Source: Ascochyta rabiei
Lineage: Eukaryota > Ascomycota > Dothideomycetes > Pleosporales > Didymellaceae
Length of the DNA: 64,000 bases
Direction of reading: 5' to 3'
Assembly: GCF_004011695.2 (NCBI RefSeq)
Contig: NC_082413.1
Coordinates: 496,001 to 560,000, forward strand
The notes under the pieces were generated by a model, which was not told where the DNA came from, did not search any database, and saw only the letters and a program-made list of their open reading frames with translations. This document shows positions 40,464-48,922 of this stretch, piece by piece; within the stretch, counting starts at the first letter, position 1; each line of letters starts with the position of its first letter. The position numbers and the translations under genes are program-made.

Positions 40464-42767
40464 TTACGCAGCCCATCTCCTCTCATGCCTCGTGGAAGCT
40501 GCTTCGACCTCCTCGGATTCTTCCGGCCTCTGCTCTGCTGCCTCGAGTTGCTTGACCCTCTCAACCTCCTTGAGTCGCTCTAGATTCGCCGTCTCCTTTT
40601 CCTCCTGCGCTTTCTTCTGCCTCTCCTTTTCCTCCTGCGCCTTCTTCTGCCTCTCCTTTTCCTCCTGCGCCTTCTTCTGCCTCTCATTTTCCTCCTGCGC
40701 CTTCTTCTGCCTCTCCTTTTCCTCCTGCGCCTTCTTCTGTCTCTCCTTTTCCTCCTGCGCCTTCTTCTGCCTCTCATTTTCCTCCTGCGCCTTCTTCTGC
40801 CTCTCCACTTCCTCGAGCCTCTCCCTGTCGTGTTTTTCCCTCTCCTTCTGTTCGTGTTCCTGCTTGGCCATCTCCACTGCAATCTGCATCTTGACCTTCT
40901 CTCTCTCGCGTTCCTTCTTCTTCTTGTCGTCGAGAGTTTTGCGATACGCTTCTTCATCCTTGAGCCTCTGAGCCTCGTTCTCGGTCTTGAGCTCGTGCAT
41001 CCATACGCCCCAACCGTCGTCGAAGATCTGCTTCAGCTGACCGAGCGTACCGCACACACCATCCACCTCGCCCCACGGCAGCCAGATCTGCTCCTTGGCC
41101 GTCCAGATCCCCCCGCGCCCGCCGCGTTGGTCCCAGAACCGATCGCCTCCGACGAGGGAATCGTGGTAGCCATTGGGACTTTGTGGTGTGCGGAAGTATT
41201 TTCTCAACAACGCCCGCTTGTAGGGAGTGAACCAGAGATTGTTGAATGCGATTTGAGCGCTGGACACAGCGGATAGCCTTGGATGGTAAACCGAGTCGGG
41301 AACGCGGAGGATCAGAGCGGGGATCGCACCGGTGTAGGTATTCTGTATGAGTGGTATATTGGACCATGAAGTGTGGCGGTTCGGGAGCTGGTCGAGTTTG
41401 TTGACGTATTCGAGTTCATCAATGTATGCGGGCTTGTTGGTGTGGGGAGAAGGGTTGTTAAGGTAAAGACTGGGGCTCCAGAAGGGGAGTGTACTAGTAA
41501 GCAGAGCAGATGGAAGGGAGAGGTGTGGTGTAATGGTGTTTGGGTGTCGGTATTTGGAAAGATCGGTCGAGTTTTTGTGCACGAGAGGAACCAGTTCGTC
41601 GAGGGTGCTGTATACGAGCGGCTGGAAAAGGGTGTGCGTGTAGTCCAGGCCGATGGAGAACTCATACTGCGTCTCTGGATGGAGCGTGATGTTCGCGGTC
41701 TCGACACGACGCTCAGCTGCTACATGCTCTTCCGCTGCCTTTCCTGCCCATTCGCGCAGCTTCGCGGCCGCAGACTTGCCTCTTCTCAGGACTGCATCTC
41801 GTCTAAGCTGCTGCTCGCCAAACATGGTGGCAAGCACCGACTGCATCGTCTGCTTCTCGTTGTTCTTTTCCTCGTACTTCTTCAGTGCTGCTTCAAATAA
41901 GGCCCTCAAGTCTTTCGCAGGTCCCATCACCGCTTTTGAGTTCAGGTATCTCGCTGGTCGATCTTCTGTGCTGCCCTCTTCACTCGCCCCATACATGTCG
42001 TCAGGCATAATCGATTGTGGAGCGTATCTGCAAGCCATATCGTCGCCTTCGCACACCTTCTCAGCACCAAACACGATTGTCTGGTTGAACCTTTGCTGCT
42101 TATTTCCGTCTAGGCCGTACTTTTTCAGCAGCCTTACGTTCGCATATTCTACAACCGCCTCATACTGTTTGATGATAACATCGCTTGGCAGCTGGAACCA
42201 AGTGTCCTGGCCATCCACGATCAGCAGCAGGTCCTCATCATGCACCAACTTTGCATTATCCAGATACTCGCGTATACCGTATATGGTCTGTTCCTCCTTG
42301 TGTTCCGGTGAAGTGAACGTTTGGCGAAAGTTGACGGCGGTCGGCGGAGGATAGTTCAGCAGCATCGCCGATAGTGTTGACTTGCAGAAGGCATCTGAAT
42401 CCTTCTCGCTCGTCATAAGCAAATGAAAGTTGGGCGTCGATTTCTCCAACTTTGGCGGCAGGTGATCGATTTCGCCGTTCTCGAGCTGCAGAGTCGTGTT
42501 TGAGGGTGCCTTGAAGGGCGTTTTCGAGAGCTTCGGCAAGCTGGTCAGGTAGGGTCGCCATTGGTAGTCGGAGAGGGCGTGGTATTGTTCAGTAATTGCT
42601 TCTGGGTGCCGTATGCCTGCGAGGCCGAGTACGAATGTGAGGACAATGACGGAGAGGAGCAGTGTTCGCCCACGCCGCGAACAAAGCCACTGGACTGCTG
42701 CTCCTCCTATTGCTGTCGGGGACTGTCGCGGGGACATAGGCATAGCCTGCATCGCGTCACCCGCCAT
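40464..42767 (-). CDS. type II membrane glycosyltransferase-like protein with a repeat tail
   Basis: Single-exon frame of 767 aa starting at an ATG in good context (gccATGg on the other strand). One membrane anchor lies at about residues 35-52 (TLLLSVIVLTFVLGLAGI) after a short cytosolic tail, the Golgi type II layout. The lumenal part has FHLLMTSEKDSDAFCKSTLSAMLLNYPPPTAVNF, then DEDLLLIVDGQDTWFQLPSDVII, a D-x-D-like strand that recalls glycosyltransferase folds such as the PLOD/collagen-type enzymes, and later FGAEKVCEGDDMACRY, PARYLNSKAVMGPAKDL, GLDYTHTLFQP and HDSLVGGDRFWDQRGGRGGIWTAKEQIWLPWGEVDGVCG. I know this as an uncharacterised fungal family; the enzymatic role is inference. From about residue 600 the chain is a Lys/Glu/Gln-rich coiled coil with seven copies of a 10-residue repeat (about 654-723). 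Confidence 0.75.
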   Translation of the reverse strand: MAGDAMQAMPMSPRQSPTAIGGAAVQWLCSRRGRTLLLSVIVLTFVLGLAGIRHPEAITEQYHALSDYQWRPYLTSLPKLSKTPFKAPSNTTLQLENGEIDHLPPKLEKSTPNFHLLMTSEKDSDAFCKSTLSAMLLNYPPPTAVNFRQTFTSPEHKEEQTIYGIREYLDNAKLVHDEDLLLIVDGQDTWFQLPSDVIIKQYEAVVEYANVRLLKKYGLDGNKQQRFNQTIVFGAEKVCEGDDMACRYAPQSIMPDDMYGASEEGSTEDRPARYLNSKAVMGPAKDLRALFEAALKKYEEKNNEKQTMQSVLATMFGEQQLRRDAVLRRGKSAAAKLREWAGKAAEEHVAAERRVETANITLHPETQYEFSIGLDYTHTLFQPLVYSTLDELVPLVHKNSTDLSKYRHPNTITPHLSLPSALLTSTLPFWSPSLYLNNPSPHTNKPAYIDELEYVNKLDQLPNRHTSWSNIPLIQNTYTGAIPALILRVPDSVYHPRLSAVSSAQIAFNNLWFTPYKRALLRKYFRTPQSPNGYHDSLVGGDRFWDQRGGRGGIWTAKEQIWLPWGEVDGVCGTLGQLKQIFDDGWGVWMHELKTENEAQRLKDEEAYRKTLDDKKKKEREREKVKMQIAVEMAKQEHEQKEREKHDRERLEEVERQKKAQEENERQKKAQEEKERQKKAQEEKERQKKAQEENERQKKAQEEKERQKKAQEEKERQKKAQEEKETANLERLKEVERVKQLEAAEQRPEESEEVEAASTRHERRWAA
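40597..40806. repeat. coding minisatellite, 7 x 30 bp
   Basis: Seven tandem units of 30 bp, almost identical (unit begins cttttcctcctgcgc on the plus strand), encoding ERQKKAQEE(K/N) in the tail of the glycosyltransferase-like protein. Units differ mainly at one base that switches the tenth residue between Lys and Asn. Copy number changes would keep the frame. Confidence 0.97.
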
Positions 42768-43776
42768 GGTGGGTGGATTGATGTTGCCTCACTCAGTGTG
42801 GGAATAACGCTCCGGATGGCGAGATGAAGGAGGGACTGAACAAAGGCAGGGCGACCTCGACATGTGCACACATACCACGACACTACCACACAAGATCCAA
42901 TCGTCAGCCCCGTGCGCCAGTACCGTTCCTGGGTAATCGTTTGACGTTCCTTTGATGACGCCGTTGTTCCGCCGTTCTTACGTGTCACCTCCACACGTCC
43001 CGAGCCCTGCAATCTTGGGGGAACAAGGCTACCCTCTGCTATGTAGATTGCGAACGCTGTAAGGGACCACATGTCAGAAGAAGGGTAAGACATTGCAGCC
43101 ATCACTCTAAATGCCTTGGAGACTTCCGGGCGCGCAGAAACGAGGCGTTGAGCGCAGCCAGCTATTGGAAGTCAAGCCCAAGGTGCTGGTACCCTCGTCG
43201 TGAACTAGGCTGTACGAAGCATAGGCTTCCCGTTTCTGGGAGGTAGTGATCCGCAAATAGCTCGTCGGACAAGACGTCTTCGCATCTCTTGTCTTTGTTA
43301 CGCGCGGGACGGCTTTGTTCCCCGAGAATCACACTGTCTGACAGCTGTCGTTTATCTCCCTTAGTTGTCTGACATGTGGATTGCGAACATTGAGAAACAT
43401 GTTCCAATGCAACGCTCGTGCACATTGTTGAGCTTCATCTCAGCTAGCTCAAACGGCAGCCGAGAGCTACCGACGCTAAGTCTAATAGGGAAAGGCTCAC
43501 TCTAACCCCTGGAAGAAAGGCAGCGTCTCGCAGGGACTACTTGGTGCTCTGCCAGTAGCGCTACGGCGCTATTGGTTAAAGAAGCACAAGCGAAGCGCTA
43601 GAGTAGCCCCTGACGTCTGTGCTCGCTGAGATACATAGTAAGTTGAGCTGAGATCCTTGCGGGCACGCTAACCTCTCCGGGGCTAATGCGGCGATCACAG
43701 CTCCGCGACGGCGTGCCCACTGACAGCTGTTAGCTGTTAAGGCTGAACTCTTTGCACCGAAAAGGAGGCTTCTTTA
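42768..43776. other. intergenic: glycosyltransferase-like promoter to island 2
   Basis: About 1 kb, no gene. A palindromic stretch, agtagcgctacggcgctatt, lies at about 43553-43572 in a GC-normal segment next to the island. No tRNA could be folded with confidence. Confidence 0.5.
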
Positions 43777-44013
43777 GGGCCTGTCTACTTCACACGATTT
43801 ATTTGATTTCTATAGAGTGTGGTAGGTGCGTTTCAGTCGATTTTAGCGTTGTTAGCACCTGCCGGTGCCTGCTAGTGTGACGCAGCAGGAGTTGTGAGCA
43901 CACGTTAATAATCGGATAGGGGTGTCTACTTCGACTGAGTCTGTAATTTGTATGGTACTGTATAGTATTTTAAGACTATCTGTAAGAGAGTCTACCCTAG
44001 GGGCTGATCAGAC

Positions 44014-44079
44014 CTAGGTTACGTGCAACTATGAGCTAGGTTACGTGCAACTGTAAGCCAGGTCACGTGCAGCAATAAT
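44014..44079. repeat. 3 x 22-bp tandem repeat in island 2
   Basis: Three consecutive 22-bp units starting ctaggttacgtgcaact (44014), ctaggttacgtgcaact (44036) and ccaggtcacgtgcagca (44058). The third differs mainly by transitions. They lie in the left arm between the inverted ends and the pogo copy and could be subterminal protein-binding repeats of the host element. Confidence 0.85.
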
Positions 44080-44162
44080 CAGACAACTTAATTAATTTCA
44101 GGTACCTCTCTAACCCAATTTTAGCTTTACAGTCTAATTTTACAATTATCTAATTGTCTATA

Positions 44163-46026
44163 ACGTACTCCACGGGTGAGCGGATTAAACGGGTGAGCGG
44201 ATCACTCTGCCAAGACCACACCAAACCTCCACCTTACCACGCAATGCCTCAACAACAACATTAATCTACGCCCTTAAGAGAAGCTGCAATACAGCTTGCG
44301 CTCTAGGCAATTAAACAAGACACAACGCTTACCCTGTAACGCGCTGCAGCTATATATAACACGCCTTACAGCACACTACACGCTTGATACACAGGACGAC
44401 CTGCATAAGCTAATTGTACGCTAGTTTAACAGATTATAGACCAGACTAAGGAGGACGTAATTACTAAGTACATCCTTAAGCTAGATACACAAGGATTTGC
44501 CCCTTAGCTGGCTGCTGTAGCTAATATAGCTAATTCTTTACGTGCTAAGTGCAATATAGGCCATGTTAGCATAAACTAGCCTAACACGTTTGTTAAGCGC
44601 CGCCCTAACCTTAAAGTAAGGTTTAATTGCAAGTACAACTACAAGAGAGCCCTCTGTAAGGATCTAGAGATTATTAGGGGCTAGTTTAGGCTTGTAGCAA
44701 ATGTTAAAGCTAAGTATAGCATCTAGGACAATAACATGTACAACTTTAATAAGACAGGCTTTATAATAGGCCAGATATTAACAGGAGCAGTTGTTACAGG
44801 CTTAGAGCGTTAAGGACAGCTAAAGGTAGTGCAGCAGGGTAATTAAGAGTAGATAATAGTTATACAGGGCATTAATAGCACAGGGTAGGCTATTCTACCC
44901 TTTATTATCTTTAAAGGCTGCAACCACCTCTCTGCCTAGTACAAAGAGGACAATCTGCCCTATAACTGGGTTATTAGAGTCTCTAAGAACAGATAGACTA
45001 CTAACAAGCTTAGTCTAGACTGGTTAAAGCACTTTAATGCCTATACAAAGACGCGCACCTAAGGAGTGCACTAGCTGCTCCTTATTAACAGCCACGAGAG
45101 CTACAACTCCCTTAACTTCTAACAATACTGTAAGGAAGCAAAGATTGTTACACTGTGTATGCCTCTACACTTATCTTACCTCTTATAACTACTAGATATA
45201 GGTTATTTTACCCCTCTAAAGAAGGCATATAGGCGCTAAGCTAAGAATCTTATATATAACTATATTACTTATATTACTAAAACTAAGTTTCTACTATGCT
45301 TTATAGACGCCTATAAGGAGACATTTACTTCTAGCAATATCTAAGAAGGCTTCTAAGGCGCTAGAATAGTCCCCCTTAACCTAGAACAGGTTATAATAGG
45401 TCTTGATGTCCGCCTACGTACCCCACCGCTACCTACTATAGAAGATAAGCCCTAGCAGTCCTAAACCCCAAGCACTACCCTGCAATTAGGGTCGCAATTA
45501 ACGCTAGTTTAAGAGAGGATTTAAAGGCATGCAAGCAGCTTACTAACTTTAATAGTTAAGGCCTTTAAAAAGCTTGCTAAAGGCGCAGCTATAGTAGCGC
45601 ATAAGCTAGTGTTAGCTTAAAGGGAGATTACTAGGCTTTAAGCAGTAAATAAGGCTGCCACGCAACGTAAATCGCATAAAAGAAAGTAATTACAGCAGGA
45701 GGGAGTCCTAACAGCTAAGGAAGGCCTTTAATTAACTACTCTAACTAAGTTTAGGGCGCGTAGTAATAGTAAGAAGGCAAAGAAGCGAGTGCGCGCTAAA
45801 GAAGGGGAAGTAACCTAAAGACGCTGTATAAAGTGCTACAATATTAGACATAACTTATGTATATATAAGAAGGCTATAGAAGATGTTTCTAAATAATATT
45901 ATATACTGCACTACTGTATATAAGGCCAAAGTAGGCTAATGCAAGCTATAATAGGGTAGAAATTTGGTGTGGTCTTGGCAGAGTGATCCGCTCACCCGTT
46001 TGATCCGCTCACCCGTGGAGTACGTT
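44163..46026 (+). mobile_element. pogo-family DNA transposon, copy 2 (RIP-inactivated)
   Basis: Length 1864 bp, TA on both sides (44161-44162 and 46027-46028). Inverted ends of about 63 bp with one mismatch. Two 17-bp direct repeats per end: acgggtgagcggattaa (44172-44188) and acgggtgagcggatcac (44189-44205), mirrored at 46001-46017 and 45984-46000. The body matches copy 1 closely (very high in the middle and 3' parts, lower near the 5' end by eye), in the same orientation. The repeat unit has the same first half as in copy 1 but a different second half. Confidence 0.9.
44257..45895 (+). pseudogene. pogo transposase relic 2 (HTH + DDE_1)
   Basis: Same layout as relic 1: helix-turn-helix entry (LRPLREAAIQLAL-like), DDE core and zinc-knuckle remnant (RRCIKCYNIRHN). 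The first catalytic block again reads YNFNKTGF, the second LLINSHESYNS, and the third keeps Asp (LLDIGYFTPLKK). Many TAG stops fall at the same codons as in copy 1, for example after the shared ttgcgctc near 44295 and in gagcgttaaggacagc (TAA). Some codons are less mutated than in copy 1 (for example Trp kept at sltgg-type sites), so it has fewer RIP changes. Confidence 0.85.
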
Positions 46027-46220
46027 ACCTTATATAGTCAACAACATAGGTTTATAACGCTATTTACTAGCATATGCAGCTAAAATACAACCCTACTAGT
46101 AACCAGATAATGTAAGTAGACACCCCCGTCTAATTTTAGAAGACACTCCTGAAATCGTCCGATTGATCCAATTATTGGATCCAAGAATCGGATAAATCGT
46201 GCGAAGTAAACAGGCCCTTA

Positions 46221-46580
46221 GCTAGTCCCGGCCTGCCAGACGTTTCTAACTTCTTGCGCATTGTAGGCATGAATTGCACGTTGGGACTTGCAACAAGGAG
46301 ACGTCTCAGAGCAGTAGGACAGCAACAGGCGGGTGCGACGTTTGTGTACGTGGCCGTGTGCAGCTCCTCGATAGGAAGACATTAGTGACGCTGGATGCAT
46401 TGGGTTCAGTAGATACATTTTAGCAGAAACGAGCAGAACGGTGGCTGACTGAGGAAACCCAAGTCAACGGTAAGAGCAGAAGCGTGCGTTCAACAAGATT
46501 ACATTTGTACAGTTGATTGTAATTTCCGTCCTTTGTAGGCATCTCTGGCTTTTAGCTCCCCCGTCAGACTATAAGCTGGC
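46221..46580. other. intergenic between island 2 and the SDR gene
   Basis: 360 bp of 3' flank; no gene. Confidence 0.5.
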
Positions 46581-47747
46581 TCATTTCTTCTCGGCCACTT
46601 CCTTTGTCTTCCCTCTGCCTACTTCAACCGCCGTGTCCAACCCGCTCCACCTTCTTGCGATATGCTGTATCCCGAAAGGTAGACACCCAAGCACCTGGAC
46701 GTATCTCGAATAAAGCGGCAACGCGACTTCTCCGCTCTCGCCTCTCTCTACTAGCTTGATGATACCCTGCGCCATCTCAGCTGGCGTAACGAGGGGCCCG
46801 AAGAATTTGCTCGGTGCGTGTACGTGCTCAAACATCTTCGTGCTCATCTGCCCCGGCTGTACTAGGATCGTCTTGATCTCTTCTGCGCCAGGTGTGTGCT
46901 CGAGCTCGGCGCGTAGTGACTGGTGCAAGGCGAGAAGGGCGGCCTTCGAGGCGCAGTATGCGGACAGGTTTGCAGCGCCCAGATGGCCAAGGACGGAGGA
47001 GACTGTAACGACGGTGCCGCGGCCTTCCGCAAGCATGTGCGGGAGGAATGTTCGCAAGGTCGTGAAGTGGGAGAGAGTATTTACACGGAAGGTTTGTTCG
47101 ACTTCAGCGGCGGTGGAGGCTAGGATTGACTTTGTGTGGACGATACCGGCATTGTTGATCAGGATCGTAGGAGGACCGAGCTGTTTGTGTCAGTACTTGG
47201 TCCGAGACGTTTTGCTTTTCAGTTGATGCTAACTGACATCTTTGATAATCTTTGCCGCCGCAGCTTCCACTTGCTGCGCATCGCCCACGTCGCATTGATA
47301 GTACGCCACGCCCTTCGCCTCAGCCTCTTCCTTGTCCACCGTCTTGAGGTCCAAGACTGCAACGTTGGCGTTTCTCATCCCATAGGTCTCTGCCAAAAGT
47401 CCTCCCAGCCCATCCACACCGCCTGTGATGACAATGACTTCTTCACTCAGATCGACCTCCCTGTGCGCGCCGAATGCGATCCTGTCGCTGACGATTCCAA
47501 AGATGCCAATAGCACTCATCGCGATGGACCAGCCAATAGCGATGCGCATCTCAGGCGCCTCATACTTTGTGTACTGCGCGCGCAGACACAGTACGACGAT
47601 CCAGGATACAAATGGGTGGAAGACGGTGTAGCCGAGCACGTACCATATCAGGTCGATAGTCAGGTACTGATGCCATGGCGCGTCCGCTCTCGGTCGTTGC
47701 GACTTCTTGGGCGGCTGGAAGGGCACCGTCTTTATAGCGGACGACAT
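46581..47747 (-). CDS. membrane-anchored short-chain dehydrogenase/reductase
   Basis: Two exons: 47747-47238 and 47180-46581, with a 57-bp intron (gtcagt...aacag), product 369 aa. The N-terminal 100 residues hold two hydrophobic segments (YLTIDLIWYVLGYTVFHPFVSWIVVLCL and IAIGWSIAMSAIGIFGIVSD), suggesting anchoring in the ER or lipid-droplet membrane, followed by a classical SDR domain: VIVITGGVDGLGGLLAE (cofactor loop, T-G-G-x3-G-x-G variant), DLKTVD, CDVGDAQQVE, ILINNAGI formed after the junction, and the catalytic Ser-Tyr-Lys in VTVSSVLGHLGAANLSAYCASKAAL. The layout recalls the SDR16C/17-beta-HSD11 and retinol dehydrogenase type that act on lipids or sterols; the substrate is not known. Start at MSSAIKTVPF; an ATG 15 codons upstream is possible. 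Divergent from the J-protein gene. Confidence 0.88.
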
Positions 47748-48310
47748 TGTGGGTGCTTCGATGCAGGAGGGTTGCCGATGCTCGAGCATGATGTAACGAT
47801 GTGATGAGCGGGTGGGGCCGAGCGGGCGCGCAACGAAGGCTCGTTGCTTTTGTGACTTGAACAAGTCTTTAGGGGGACAAACTATCTTGCAGAGTACGAG
47901 AAGCGCCTGGAGACATGAGGAATGGCGCAAGACATGATTTGGGCTTTGGTGCCCTTATTACGCATTTAGTGAACTGCGAAGCTGAAGGGAGCAGCGTTTC
48001 ATTGACGTCGCGCCTCAGGCGTCGACGCGCTGGCCTTATCTTAGCGTGCTTTGCTTATCGAGGCGTTCAGCCGGAGCGTATCCACTGTACTCGGTACGAG
48101 ACTACGAGTTTAGGCTCTCCCTGACCAAGGCACAAGCAAACTGCTACCAGAAGACGACTTGGTACGGCAGCAGATTGATTGAGCTTGCTTTCCCAAATCT
48201 GTCAGAGCTATGAGAGTAGGGCGGCTGAGGCTGCTTTGCGGCTGGGTGTAGATCTCACTGGTGCACTGCAGCCTTATTGCATGTCAGTGCATGTCAGTGC
48301 ATGACAGTAG

Positions 48311-48418
48311 TGGAGAGGACAGCCGGCATGACAGCGTTCGAGAGGACAGTCAGTAAGACAGCATTCGAGAGGACAGTCAGCAATACAGCATTCGAGAGGA
48401 CAGTCAGCAAGACAGAGC
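48311..48418. repeat. 27-bp minisatellite, 4 units
   Basis: Units start at 48311, 48338, 48365 and 48392; the middle two or three are nearly identical (tcgagaggacagtcag...). Just before it, tgcatgtcag-type 10-bp repeats occur at about 48279-48308. On the minus strand the unit is a multiple of three. Confidence 0.9.
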
Positions 48419-48610
48419 ATGTGGAGTGACGCTGCACTTGAATGCCAGCGTCTCATTCGGTGAGCGTAGGTCCCCTCTCCTGCCCAGCTCAAGCCTGGGG
48501 AAGCAAGACAGGGATGCCCTGAGCTCGGTGGTGAGGTGCGCACGGCGTTACTACAGCAGCCCAACTCGTCCACATCAGCGAAAACAAACCTGAGGGCCAA
48601 TCGCGGCCAG

Positions 48611-48636
48611 ACACACGCACACACACACACACACAC
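48611..48636. repeat. CA dinucleotide microsatellite
   Basis: Almost pure (ac)n run of about 26 bp, one g interruption, about 290 bp upstream of the J-protein start codon. Confidence 0.95.
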
Positions 48637-48922
48637 CTGCATCGAAGCCGGTGACGACATGCTGTTGATGCTGTTGCTGGTCTGACGCTCCCCCAGATTC
48701 TTCAGCTACGAAACTCGGCTTTTGCCTGGCCATGTTCACCTGTTCACGCGCCCAACGGACCATCATCTGAGCTGCTCCGCCTCACGACGCCGGCAGTGAG
48801 ACAGTGCACGAAGCGCGGGACAGCGTCAGCACCTGCGTCTGCCTGGCGGGCTCGACTACAAACACGCGCGCTGGGTCTCTCGCCTCACCTGGACGCGCAC
48901 GGCGCCCGCACACCCGCCCATC

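Larger units (their letters stand above)
43919..46126. mobile_element. possible intermediate nested element (13-bp inverted ends)
   Basis: Inside the outer ends lies another exact inverted pair: ggggtgtctactt at 43919-43931 and its complement at 46114-46126. The sequence shares tgtctactt with the outer ends (left end), so it may be a relative inserted into the outer element before the pogo copy arrived. No target duplication was recognised, so this level is less certain. Confidence 0.45.
43777..46217. mobile_element. outer inverted-repeat element of island 2 (PIF/Harbinger-like ends)
   Basis: Left end gggcctgtctacttc... (43777-43802) matches the reverse complement of the right end (46192-46217) over 26 bp with two mismatches. 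TTA flanks both ends (43774-43776 and 46218-46220), the 3-bp duplication typical of PIF/Harbinger elements, whose ends often begin with GGGCC-type sequence. Without the nested copies the element is only a few hundred bases of non-coding DNA, so it is MITE-like. The assignment to Harbinger rests on ends and target duplication only. Confidence 0.7.
47748..48922. other. divergent promoter SDR / J-protein, with two tandem repeats
   Basis: About 1.2 kb. Holds a 27-bp minisatellite and a CA dinucleotide run (separate entries). A minus-strand frame at 48274-48660 reads the minisatellite as a Cys-rich repeat but is not supported as a gene. Confidence 0.5.

Noticed and set aside
40597..40806. CRISPR-like array of 30-bp units
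   Set aside because: Units are directly adjacent without spacers, encode protein in frame, and the genome is fungal.
43441..43740. tRNA-like or 5S-like segment next to island 2
   Set aside because: No cloverleaf with A and B boxes could be laid out; only a short palindrome was found.
22343..45895. Stop-codon reassignment or read-through (many TAG in transposase frames)
   Set aside because: All surrounding host genes end and read normally, TAA also occurs, and catalytic residues are mutated by the same CpA-to-TpA change, so RIP explains the TAG excess.
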